A DNA stretch of 64,000 nt from Terriglobia bacterium (GTDB lineage Bacteria > Acidobacteriota > Terriglobia > UBA7540): NCBI GenBank assembly GCA_020072925.1, contig JAIQGA010000001.1:1-64000 (forward strand), read 5' to 3'. A model generated the notes under the pieces. It was not told the DNA's origin. It worked only from the letters and a program-made list of their open reading frames with translations, and ran no database searches. Below are positions 50,477 to 58,356 of the stretch, in pieces. The position numbers and the translations under genes are program-made. Every line of letters starts with the position of its first letter. Positions within the stretch are counted from its first letter, which is position 1.

Positions 50477-51340
50477 ATGACAGACTACAAACATCCGGAG
50501 GTTCTGGTCAGTACGGATTGGGTCAACCAGCATACGGACGACCCAAAGGTTCGGCTGGTGGAAGTGGACGTCGACACTAGCGCCTACCAGAAAGGCCACA
50601 TTAAGAACGCCGTCGGCTGGAATTGGACGACTCAGCTTAACGACAATGTTCGGCGCGATATTCCGAACGCCAGGCAATTTGAGGAGTTGTGCAGCAGCGC
50701 TGGCGTATCGAATGACACCACCGTGGTCCTGTATGGCGACAACAACAACTGGTTTGCCGCCTTCGCGTTCTGGCAATTCAAAGTCTACGGCCATAAGGAT
50801 GTGCGACTGATGAACGGCGGGCGCAAGAAATGGGAACTAGAGGGACGCCCGTTGACCACCGAAGTTCCCCAATTTGCGCCTGGCCATTTCAAAGCCGCCA
50901 CACCAGACAAGAGCGTTCGGGCGCGTCGTGAGGACATCTTGAAAGCCTTAGAGGAGAAGAATGCTTCCTTGGTGGATGTTCGCTCCCCCGACGAATTCAC
51001 GGGCAAGGTGATCGCGCCTCCCGGCATGACCGAGACCGCCCAGCGGGGTGGGCATATTCCCGGAGCCGCGAACATTCCGTGGTCCAAGGCGGTCAATGAC
51101 GATGGGACATTCAAGTCCTACGATGAACTCCTCAAGCTCTATGAATCCCAAGGAGTTCGCCCGGACCGCGAGGCGGTGGCCTATTGCCGCATCGGGGAGC
51201 GGAGTTCACACAGTTGGTTTGTGCTCAAGTATTTGTTGGGTTTCCCGAAAGTGCGGAACTACGACGGCAGTTGGACGGAATGGGGCAACTTAATTGACGC
51301 TCCCATCGAGAAGGGGGAAGCGAAGTCGGCTCATGCGTAG
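50477..51340 (+). CDS. Thiosulfate/3-mercaptopyruvate sulfurtransferase (tandem rhodanese)
   Basis: 287 residues; AGAGGAGG 8 bases before the ATG. Two rhodanese domains: the N-terminal one (about 8-130, inactive, without Cys) and the C-terminal one (about 155-275) with the active-site loop CRIGERSSH. It moves sulfur from thiosulfate or mercaptopyruvate to cyanide or a protein thiol. The CRIGERS loop is nearer the thiosulfate-type. Single gene; no sulfur-oxidation genes nearby. Confidence 0.92.
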   Translation: MTDYKHPEVLVSTDWVNQHTDDPKVRLVEVDVDTSAYQKGHIKNAVGWNWTTQLNDNVRRDIPNARQFEELCSSAGVSNDTTVVLYGDNNNWFAAFAFWQFKVYGHKDVRLMNGGRKKWELEGRPLTTEVPQFAPGHFKAATPDKSVRARREDILKALEEKNASLVDVRSPDEFTGKVIAPPGMTETAQRGGHIPGAANIPWSKAVNDDGTFKSYDELLKLYESQGVRPDREAVAYCRIGERSSHSWFVLKYLLGFPKVRNYDGSWTEWGNLIDAPIEKGEAKSAHA

Positions 51341-51389
51341 GCGGGCACCCAAGTTCGGCGGGGGCGATCTGGGTCGCACCTTTCCTTTT

Positions 51390-51902
51390 CTACAGGGGTT
51401 TGTGTGCCGTCCTCACACCCGCGATGGGCCTGGCGGCCGGAAGGTTCGGGCTACCGGGGGGCAACCCGCTTGGAAATAGTTGTCGTTGCGCCGCGTGTTC
51501 CGTCCGGACTCGAGCTTCGCGTCTCTCCAAGACATTTTGCAGGGCGCACCGCAGGACATGGTGCAAGTCGGAGGACCGGAAGGGCGGGGCGATAAAATCA
51601 TACGCCCCAGCTTCGATAACCTCGACGTAGAACCGCGTATCCACCAAGCGCGCCACAATGATGACGTTGACCGGCACCGAGGCATTCTTGGACAACGCAA
51701 TGACGTCCGCCCAAGAGCCATCCGGGAGTGCCGCATCCACGAAAACCAGATGCGGTGGCTCGGGGCCGGCAAGGATTTTGGCGGCCTCAAGGCAGGTTTG
51801 CGCTCGCAGAATCACCACCGGTTGGTCTTCCAGACTTGCTTCCAGCGGCGCCATGTGCGGCCCGTCGAGATGGACGAGTAGTACGGAAATCCGCTCGGTC
51901 AT
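51390..51902 (-). CDS. Atypical receiver-domain protein, copy 1
   Basis: 170 residues from the ATG at 51902; an upstream start is open, and no strong ribosome-binding site decides. One CheY-like domain (about 4-125): ISVLLVHLDGPH, HLVFVDAALPDGS with Asp56 at the phosphorylation site, VNVIIVAR. The switch Lys (usually KP) is missing: FIAPPF. The acidic pair at the start is reduced to one Asp. About 45 Pro/Arg-rich residues follow. It is the second gene after a winged-helix gene and is a clear paralogue of the gene at 59760-60182. Confidence 0.82.
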   Translation of the reverse strand: MTERISVLLVHLDGPHMAPLEASLEDQPVVILRAQTCLEAAKILAGPEPPHLVFVDAALPDGSWADVIALSKNASVPVNVIIVARLVDTRFYVEVIEAGAYDFIAPPFRSSDLHHVLRCALQNVLERREARVRTEHAAQRQLFPSGLPPGSPNLPAARPIAGVRTAHKPL

Positions 51903-52052
51903 AGGGACTGCTTCGATCCGCCTTCCATGCCCCTCATGCAACACTCCCCTCCCGCTTTCTGACGTCAAGTTCGCTCGGCGCACAAATGAGTGAGGACAAA
52001 CACGACCCCGGCGACAGATTCGCCAGCTTTCATTGCATGCAGGGCTGCATGG

Positions 52053-52256
52053 CTAATTCAGTTCGACCTTGTACCCTTTCTTCTCAGGAGTAATGCGAAC
52101 TTTGTCTTCCCTGGCCAGCCACCCCAGCGCGAAGTTCACCAAGTCGTTCGAGTTCCCAACCTTCTTCTTGAGTTGACTTAGAGTCTGCGGCCCGTCGTTA
52201 TTCAATATCTGCCAGATTTCTCCAGCCTTTTCGCCGATTTCAGGTTCAATGGTCAC
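52053..52256 (-). CDS. Winged-helix protein (DUF2582 type), copy 1
   Basis: 67 residues from a GTG at 52256 with GGAGG 9 bases upstream. GEKAGEIWQILNNDGPQTLS, LKKKVGNSNDLVNFALGWLA and REDKVRITPEKKG match the small winged-helix family PF10771. Probably DNA-binding. It is followed by a receiver-like gene in the same direction; the same order recurs at 59.5-60.2 kb. Confidence 0.88.
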   Translation of the reverse strand: MTIEPEIGEKAGEIWQILNNDGPQTLSQLKKKVGNSNDLVNFALGWLAREDKVRITPEKKGYKVELN

Positions 52257-52617
52257 TTTGGATATTCCTCCCTTCAGGTATCGACAGCATGAGCATGGGG
52301 CTTAAGGCGTTCCCGCCTTGTGGCACGCGTAGAGAGGGTTCCCCACACAACCCCAATGTCTGGCCGTGCGTGATTCTAAGATGTCGTTAACCCCTGCGGG
52401 GGCTTACTTCGTTCCTGCGAGGGCCTCTTCGGATTCCATTCGGTGAGTGCATGAGCGAGAAGCCGTGCAGCAAGTATTCCGAATCGATCCTGGAAAAGCA
52501 TTCTATGCGTATTCTGAGAGACAGTAAAGGAAAAAAATATTATGGAGGGGATAAATGACGGGAATAGAATACCCTTGCAGCCGCGTCCTGGGGCGCAAGC
52601 GCCTGTATTATGTGCAG
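52257..52617. other. Intergenic gap, nothing recognised
   Basis: 361 bases. It should contain the promoter of the winged-helix gene. One short stem, CCCCTGCGGGGG near 52394, is visible. No gene, repeat family or clear promoter. Confidence 0.35.
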
Positions 52618-52845
52618 TTAGTCGTGGTCCTGGGGTCGACGGCGCGATTGCAGGAAACGTCCTAACTCCAGAAGGCCATAGACGAGGAGACAGAACCAGA
52701 AGTCAACCACGGTGCCCAAGCTTATGAATTGCGACGCGTTGTATCGAGCGGGAGGGGGCAGGTGCGGATTGAGGGCGAAATACAACCCGTTACCCAAGAC
52801 GATGGCCAGAAGATATTTGACCCACTTTGCAGCCATGCGAGACAT
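52618..52845 (-). CDS. Small inner-membrane protein
   Basis: 75 residues; GAGAGGAAGA directly before the ATG at 52845. Two transmembrane segments (KYLLAIVLGNGLYFALNP; GTVVDFWFCLLVYGLLELG) and a charged tail (SRRRPQDHD). It is divergent from recG, 72 bases apart. No family name known. Confidence 0.7.
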   Translation of the reverse strand: MSRMAAKWVKYLLAIVLGNGLYFALNPHLPPPARYNASQFISLGTVVDFWFCLLVYGLLELGRFLQSRRRPQDHD

Positions 52846-52917
52846 TCTTCCTCTCAGGGCACACGGTCAAGGCGCAGCCGACGGACATTCGCCCTATAAT
52901 AGGGAAATTCGAGGTCC

Positions 52918-55041
52918 ATGACGACACCAAAATTGACGCTATCCTCGGAAGTCAAGTACCTGAAGGGCGTCGGCCCGGCACGCGCCGCGCTGCTGGCCTC
53001 GCGGGGCATCCATACCGTTGAGGATCTCCTTTACTATGCGCCTTTTCGCTACGAGGACCGCACTCGCATCACGCGCATCCGCGATCTGGTCCCGGGACAA
53101 ACCACCACTGTCCTTGCCACCGTCCTCACCTGCGGGTTGATGCGGACGCGGAAAGGCCTTTACATTTTCGATCTCGCCGCCAGAGACCCAAGCGGCATGC
53201 TCCGATGCAAGTGGTTCAACGCGGTTTATCTCGAGAAGCACAAGGTTTTCCACTCAGGTCAGCGCGTCTTCTTTTACGGCAAGGTCGAGCAAGACCCTTA
53301 CGGCACTGGGAATTTGCAGATGGTCCAGCCGCAGTTCGAGATTCTGCCGGAGGAGGAGGCTGCTGAAGGCGACTCGCTGGAAGTTGGACGCGCCGTTCCC
53401 ATCTATGAGTCGGTGGGGACGCTCGGGCCGCGCGTTCTCCGGCGGTTGATGTGGACGGCGCTGAATTCCCTGAACGGCGCCATTCCGGATCGCCTGCCGC
53501 TTTCGATTCGGCAGCGGAACAAACTCCCAGAGCGTTCCACGGCTTTGCTCCAGGCGCATTTTCCGGCGCCCGACCAGCCCATTGAGGATGTTTCGCGATT
53601 TCGGACTCCCGCGCAGGTGCGGCTGATATTTGAAGAGTTTTTCAATGTCGGCGCCGGACTTGCCCTGCGTCGCCGTAAGGCCAAGGCCGCGCAGGGAATC
53701 GAGTTCCAAAAGAAGGACTCGGCACGCGAAGCGATTCGCAGGATTCTGCCCTTTCATCCCACTGGAGCGCAGAAGCGTGTGCTGAAGGAGATTGTGGACG
53801 ACATGTGTTCGCCGCGCCCCATGAACCGGCTGCTCCAGGGCGACGTGGGTTCCGGCAAGACCATCGTGGCGGTGCAGGCGGCGATTCTGGCCATGGAAAA
53901 CGGGTACCAGGTAGCCTTGATGGCGCCCACGGAAATCCTGGCGACGCAGCACTTCCTTTATACCCGGCAATTGCTTCAACCTCTGCGCTACCGGATCGAT
54001 TTGCTGATTAGCGCGCGCAAGGCTGCGGAGAAATCCGAGCTGAAGCAGCGCATCGCCGCAGGCACGCTCGATCTCATTATCGGCACGCACGCGCTGATTG
54101 AGGAAGATGTGGACTTCAGCCGGCTGGGCCTGGTGATTGTGGACGAGCAGCACCGCTTTGGCGTCATGCAGCGCTATAAGCTGATGCGCAAGGGAATCAA
54201 TACTGACGTGCTGGTGATGACGGCGACTCCGATCCCACGCACCCTGGCCCTGACTTTATACGGTGACCTGGATTTCTCCGTGCTGGACGAGTTGCCGCCC
54301 AATCGCACGCCCATCGAAACCCGCCTGGTCGAGGAGCAGGACCGCGCGCGTGCCTTTGAGTTTGTCCGCGAAAAGGTCCGACGCGGCGAACAAGCCTACG
54401 TGGTGTATCCTGTGATCGAGGAGGGCGGCAAGCTCGACCTGAAGCCCGCCGTGCGCATGCACGAGCATCTCTCGCAAAACGTTTTTCCGGAATTCCGCGT
54501 CGGCCTGCTGCACGGACGCTTACCCAGTGACGAGAAAGAAGGTGTGATGCAGCGGTTCAAGCAGGGCGAAATTCAGGTCCTGGTTTCAACCACGGTGGTC
54601 GAAGTCGGTGTGGACGTTTCCAATGCTACACTGATGCTGATCGAGCACGCGGAGCGCTTCGGGCTATCGCAACTGCATCAGCTTCGCGGGCGCATCGGGC
54701 GAGGCAGCAAGAAATCATTTTGCCTCCTGCTCGCCGAGGAAAAACGCAATGAAGTCGCCGATGAGCGGCTTCGCACCATGACGGAAACCAACGACGGTTT
54801 CAAGATCGCGGAGATTGATTTGCGCTTGCGCGGTCCCGGAGAATTTTTTGGCACGCGCCAGTGGGGGATTCCGGCGTTCCGCATCGCCAACCTCCTCCGT
54901 GACCAGGAAATTCTGGAGTGGGCCAAGAAAGAAGCGATGAGCTTCGTCGAGCATCCCGCTTCGCGCGAGGAGTTTGAGGCCTACGTCGCGTATCTGCGCG
55001 CCGAATGGCCGCGCCGCTACGGCCTCGCGGCGGTGGCCTGA
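52918..55041 (+). CDS. recG: ATP-dependent DNA helicase RecG
   Basis: 707 residues. Wedge/OB domain at about 55-180. Helicase motifs: LLQGDVGSGKTIVAVQAAIL (I), MAPTEILATQHF (Ia), VIVDEQHRFG (II), MTATPIPRTLALTLYG (III), VSTTVVEVGVDV and ERFGLSQLHQLRGRIGRG (V-VI). The RecG end has RLRGPGEFFGTRQWG. It remodels stalled replication forks and Holliday junctions. GAGG before the ATG. Followed by rsmD across a 100-base repeat, as in many genomes where recG and rsmD are near. Confidence 0.97.
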   Translation: MTTPKLTLSSEVKYLKGVGPARAALLASRGIHTVEDLLYYAPFRYEDRTRITRIRDLVPGQTTTVLATVLTCGLMRTRKGLYIFDLAARDPSGMLRCKWFNAVYLEKHKVFHSGQRVFFYGKVEQDPYGTGNLQMVQPQFEILPEEEAAEGDSLEVGRAVPIYESVGTLGPRVLRRLMWTALNSLNGAIPDRLPLSIRQRNKLPERSTALLQAHFPAPDQPIEDVSRFRTPAQVRLIFEEFFNVGAGLALRRRKAKAAQGIEFQKKDSAREAIRRILPFHPTGAQKRVLKEIVDDMCSPRPMNRLLQGDVGSGKTIVAVQAAILAMENGYQVALMAPTEILATQHFLYTRQLLQPLRYRIDLLISARKAAEKSELKQRIAAGTLDLIIGTHALIEEDVDFSRLGLVIVDEQHRFGVMQRYKLMRKGINTDVLVMTATPIPRTLALTLYGDLDFSVLDELPPNRTPIETRLVEEQDRARAFEFVREKVRRGEQAYVVYPVIEEGGKLDLKPAVRMHEHLSQNVFPEFRVGLLHGRLPSDEKEGVMQRFKQGEIQVLVSTTVVEVGVDVSNATLMLIEHAERFGLSQLHQLRGRIGRGSKKSFCLLLAEEKRNEVADERLRTMTETNDGFKIAEIDLRLRGPGEFFGTRQWGIPAFRIANLLRDQEILEWAKKEAMSFVEHPASREEFEAYVAYLRAEWPRRYGLAAVA

Positions 55042-55042
55042 A

Positions 55043-55142
55043 ATTCCGATTGAGCGATTTGGTGATTGGGTGATTTTGCGATTGACCCTTCGGTGTGGGT
55101 CTTGTGCGCAATCACTCAATCGCTAAATCAGAAAATCACCCA
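55043..55142. repeat. GATTGAGCGATT-type inverted repeat between recG and rsmD
   Basis: Left: GATTGAGCGATTTGGTGATT and GGGTGATTTTGCGATTG. Right: CAATCACTCAATCGCTAAAT and AAAATCACCCAATG. The halves are reverse complements with a GC-rich loop (about 55085-55110). The rsmD ATG lies at the very end of the right half, with no visible ribosome-binding site, so the repeat may have displaced the original leader. Confidence 0.75.
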
Positions 55143-55703
55143 ATGCGTATAATCGCCGGCACATATCGCGGCCTTTCCATCAAGACCTTGAAGGGCAGCA
55201 ATCTCCGCCCAACTTCGGAGCAACTGCGCGAAACCCTTTTCGACGTGCTGGGTCCGGGCGTGGCGGGCGCGTCGTTTCTCGACGCCTACGCGGGCTCGGG
55301 CGCGGTGGGTATGGAGGCACTGAGCCGTGGCTTGAGCAGCGTGGTGTTCATCGAGCATCATCGTCCCGCCGCGGAACTCATCCGGACCAATCTCGCAACC
55401 CTGAAGATCACCTCCGGCTTCCAGCTCATGACCTGCGCGGTGCTGACCGGGCTGGAGCGACTGGAGCAGTCCGGCGCGCACTTCGATTACGTATTCCTCG
55501 ATCCTCCTTACGAGGAGGTCCGCGAGTATCATCACGTGCTCCGCCAACTCGGGCGCTCGACACTCATCTCGCCGAGTTCGCTCGTGGTCGCCGAACACTC
55601 CCGGCATTGCCGGCTGGAGGATGTTTACGCCAGCCTGCACCAGACGCGCCTGCTCCGCCACGGCGACGCGCAGTTGGCGTTCTACCGTCTGGCGCCTCCA
55701 TAG
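55143..55703 (+). CDS. rsmD: 16S rRNA guanine-N2 methyltransferase RsmD
   Basis: 186 residues. MRIIAGTYRGLSIKTLKGSN (usual start), LRPTSEQLRETLFDVL, motif I FLDAYAGSGAVGMEALSRG, and DYVFLDPPYEEV with the catalytic DPPY. It methylates G966 of 16S rRNA. A coaD gene often follows in other bacteria; it is not here. Confidence 0.94.
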   Translation: MRIIAGTYRGLSIKTLKGSNLRPTSEQLRETLFDVLGPGVAGASFLDAYAGSGAVGMEALSRGLSSVVFIEHHRPAAELIRTNLATLKITSGFQLMTCAVLTGLERLEQSGAHFDYVFLDPPYEEVREYHHVLRQLGRSTLISPSSLVVAEHSRHCRLEDVYASLHQTRLLRHGDAQLAFYRLAPP

Positions 55704-55845
55704 TGGCAGCAAGTATTCGCGCCATCTTCTGCAACACATTCGAAGGAAGAAATCCCTTGACACAACCATCCACCGGCAGCCAGGACGGTATGAAGGCAAA
55801 ACATCGCGCGACTCGAAGGAGGTTCGCAAGGGCCAGCCCGCGCCG

Positions 55846-55869
55846 GCGCTCATAGAGCGCCGCTACAGC
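55846..55869. repeat. GGCGCTC palindrome with GCTACAG tail
   Basis: GGCGCTCATAGAGCGCCGCT followed by ACAG. The same 24 bases occur near 35930-35953. Intergenic. Confidence 0.8.
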
Positions 55870-55907
55870 GAGCGCGGCCGAGGCGGCCGTGGTACAACCT
55901 GAGTCCG

Positions 55908-56315
55908 CTAGTGAAGTCCCCGGCGGATGTCTCGCCGACCTTCCGCCTTCTGACGCGCACCCTGACGGATGTCCCGCCGACCCTCGCGAATATCGTGGCG
56001 ACCTTCCGCTTTGCGCACCGCGCCCCGCCGCTCAAGTCTCTGGCCCGCCACGGGGTGGCCGCTCTGCTCGAGCCGCTCGCCGCGATTCTGCATCCACTGG
56101 CCTTGCCGGAGGTCCTGCCTTCCTTCCCGGATATCGCTCCGTCCTTCCGCCTGTTGCCGACGACCCTGCCGGATATCTCGGCGTCCTTCACGGATGCTGC
56201 GCCGCTCGGAATTGGGGGGTTGCAGGCCCGGATCCAGCGCGAACGCCGGGACTGCAACGAAATAAACCAGGGCCATGGTTGCGACCAAGGTGAGGTGTTT
56301 CATCATTCGATACAT
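55908..56315 (-). CDS. Secreted Arg/Gly-rich heptapeptide-repeat protein
   Basis: 135 residues from the ATG at 56315, with AGGAGGG about 10 bases upstream. Signal peptide (MMKHLTLVATMALVYFVAVP, then AFA). The mature part is built from DIREGRR/DIRQGRR-like units of seven residues, about twelve in total, some changed to NRGERLE or VAGQRLE. The regular charge pattern suggests a long amphipathic or rod-like helix. Very basic. Similar low-complexity repeats are seen in a few envelope proteins; role unknown. Long open frames on the other strand here are by-products of the repeats. Confidence 0.7.
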   Translation of the reverse strand: MYRMMKHLTLVATMALVYFVAVPAFALDPGLQPPNSERRSIREGRRDIRQGRRQQAEGRSDIREGRQDLRQGQWMQNRGERLEQSGHPVAGQRLERRGAVRKAEGRHDIREGRRDIRQGARQKAEGRRDIRRGLH

Positions 56316-56415
56316 ACGGGTACGACCCTCCTGTTGAAGTTTGGATGCCCGGGGCCGCTTACAATTTCTATTAACCCAACAATCGTGGAAATGTTTCGGC
56401 ATGGAGCGGGATTCT

Positions 56416-57396
56416 TCAAACCCACGAGTGGTCAGGGGGGACGCGCAGGCTCGGGAGCCGGCGAGCGAGGTCGAGGGCGCCTTCCACCGGCTCGCGGCGG
56501 AGCAGGCGGACGCTCGTGCCGGGCGCGTAGGCGCGTAGCTGACGCGCGAAGACGCGCCGAATCGTTGCGCTGGCCTTGAAGACGCCGCCCGCACAGACGA
56601 CGGGGAACTTCCTGCGCCGCCAGCCGAGGCGCCGCACCAGGGTGACGGCCAGCCGCGCCAAGTCTTCGCCCGCCGCGTGGCAGAGCTGCCGGGCAACGGG
56701 GTCTCCCTGGCGCGCCGCTTCGAGCACCAGCGGAAATAACGCCGCGACTTCGTGTTGCGCCGGAGCGCGCACCACAATACGCGGGATGGACTTCAGGCGG
56801 AAGTGGCGGCGCAGGCGCTCGGTGAGGACAGTGTGCGGGCCGCGCTGGTCGTAATCCTGGAGCGCGGCGATGATGGCGCGCCGGCCGAGGTCATAGCCCG
56901 ACCCAAAATCGTCGTAGGGAATGCCCCAGCCGCCCGCGCGCAATACGTGGCCACGCAGGTCGCGCCCGAAAGCGATGGAGCCCGTGCCGGAGATGACGAT
57001 TATCCCCGGCGCCTCGCCCAGCGCGGCTTCCAGCACCAGCGCCGCGTCGGTGGTGAGCAGGTGACGCCGCGCGGGGATGGCGCGTCGCAGCCAACCAAGA
57101 ATATCGCGGTGGACAGTAGGATGGTCGGCGCCCGACAACCCCGCGACAACAGCTTCAAGGCGGTTGCCGATTGTGGGTTGCCGATTGACGATTGTAGGGG
57201 CACGCCATGGCGTGCCCCTACGAGGGCGGATTGCGGCTTGCGCGGCACGCAAAATCTCGCGCTGAACGGCGGCGTAACCCGCTTTGACCGGATTCGACGG
57301 GCCCGCGCGGCCACGGCCCACAACGCGCCCGCGCGCGTCGGCAACCCAAGCCGTGGTGCGCGTGGCGCCGCCATCAATTCCCAGGAAATAGCCCAT
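56416..57396 (-). CDS. BadF/BadG-type ATPase, likely N-acetylglucosamine kinase
   Basis: 326 residues. The ATG at 57396 opens FLGIDGGATRTTAWVAD (phosphate 1 loop of the ASKHA fold). Also VVAGLSGADHPT, LTTDAALVLEAALGEAPG, IVISGTGSIAFG (phosphate 2), GGWGIPYDDFGSGYDLGRRA and VVCAGGVFKAS (adenosine). Eukaryotic and bacterial relatives phosphorylate GlcNAc or glucosamine. Residues about 59-68 (RRGTPWRAPT) and neighbours are encoded by a 28-base palindrome and flanking repeat words inserted in frame. Confidence 0.85.
   Translation of the reverse strand: MGYFLGIDGGATRTTAWVADARGRVVGRGRAGPSNPVKAGYAAVQREILRAAQAAIRPRRGTPWRAPTIVNRQPTIGNRLEAVVAGLSGADHPTVHRDILGWLRRAIPARRHLLTTDAALVLEAALGEAPGIIVISGTGSIAFGRDLRGHVLRAGGWGIPYDDFGSGYDLGRRAIIAALQDYDQRGPHTVLTERLRRHFRLKSIPRIVVRAPAQHEVAALFPLVLEAARQGDPVARQLCHAAGEDLARLAVTLVRRLGWRRRKFPVVCAGGVFKASATIRRVFARQLRAYAPGTSVRLLRREPVEGALDLARRLPSLRVPPDHSWV
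57194..57221. repeat. 28-base perfect palindrome, copy 2, inside a coding frame
   Basis: Identical to the copy at 12419-12446. In the kinase gene it lies between TGCCGATTG-type words and keeps the frame open, adding about 20 residues with its flanks in a surface position before VVAGLSGAD. Confidence 0.92.
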
Positions 57397-57434
57397 ATAA
57401 GGAAACGGTCCGGCGGAGATTGCAGATTGCCGAT

Positions 57435-57605
57435 CTATTCCTGCACGGCGACGACTTGCAGAACCTCGTCCATAGTAGTCCAGCCGTTTTCGAGCAGCCA
57501 CACGGAATAGTCTTTCAGCGTCTTCATGCCGAAACCGATGGCAGACTCGTTGATGGCCTCGGCGGTCCCGCCGGTGCCCACCAAGCGCCGCAGTGCTTGC
57601 AGTAG
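57435..57605 (-). pseudogene. C-terminal remnant of a PilB/GspE-type secretion ATPase
   Basis: In the minus frame ending at TAG 57435: LLQALRRLVGTGGTAEAINE, then SAIGFGMKTLKDYSVWLLEN and GWTTMDEVLQVVAVQE. The spacing of I..AI..GM.TL and the G-x-TT-x-EVL-x-V end match the last 50 residues of type IV pilus/type II secretion ATPases. No Walker motifs or upstream part were found in any frame. It is a short piece left by deletion or rearrangement. Confidence 0.55.
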
Positions 57606-57724
57606 ATGACCATACCACCCTCCCCCGAACGCTTGCTTGAATCCCGCCTGGCGCAGGCGGCGACAAGACTGGTGGGTGAAACTCCACGAGCGACGCTTTT
57701 CCCCTGTTGTTCGCTTGGCTTCAT

Positions 57725-58053
57725 TATACGCTTCGCGTCAAGCGGAACAAGCCATTACGAATCAGCGGAATCGACAGTGCGGAAGGCGTCTTGCAGAAAT
57801 CCCATCAGCTTGGGGCTTCTGCGAGCAGTCCCGCTGACTGTCGGCATAGCGCGTTGGACCTGGGAAGGGACATCTTGTCGTGTCGTGACTTGGGAAGGTC
57901 AACACCAGTTCCGGCACGACTTTCGACGTATTCGGCTAAGACCATGGTCCAATTCAGGGGAGACTGCGCGACTCAATGTCCGCATACGCTCCTAAGCACG
58001 TGCAACTTTTTACACATTGACCGCAATACGGCGGTTCGACTTGTAAGGAATGC
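57725..58053. other. Noncoding gap, nothing recognised
   Basis: Lies between the ATPase remnant and the galT promoter. Plus-strand frames of 66-129 codons occur, but they lack ribosome-binding sites and protein-like sequence. Possibly more decayed coding DNA. Confidence 0.35.
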
Positions 58054-58083
58054 TTGACAGAATGTACTCTATTTGGATATATA
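58054..58083 (+). promoter_or_regulatory. Promoter upstream of galT
   Basis: TTGACA (58054-58059), 18 bases, TATATA (58078-58083) in a locally AT-rich stretch. It would give a leader of about 265 bases before the galT ATG at 58357. No riboswitch fold was recognised in the leader. Confidence 0.65.
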
Positions 58084-58356
58084 GATGCTGTACCGCCGGG
58101 CCAAAACCCTCAAGATCGCCGAACGACTGCGGACGGGAGTGATTGGGTTACCCGAGCGAGGCTTATCGAGCATTTCTAGCCCTCTTACCAACTTATCCTC
58201 CCCTCCCCTCAACGCCGCGGTGCAGTCGTCGAGTGTCCGAAGAAGGTTTTGGCGCGCATGGCCCCGAACTTGCTACAGGGGCTTTAGTCGCGCTGCGTAT
58301 AGCCTTGCGGGCGTGCCTGCGCAGGCTGGTTGGACAAGTTCCTGGAGGAAGAAGGA

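Noticed and set aside
55911-56579. Long frames on both strands over the heptad-repeat gene
   Set aside because: Periodic GC-rich repeats keep several frames open. Only the minus frame with signal peptide and ribosome-binding site is protein-like.
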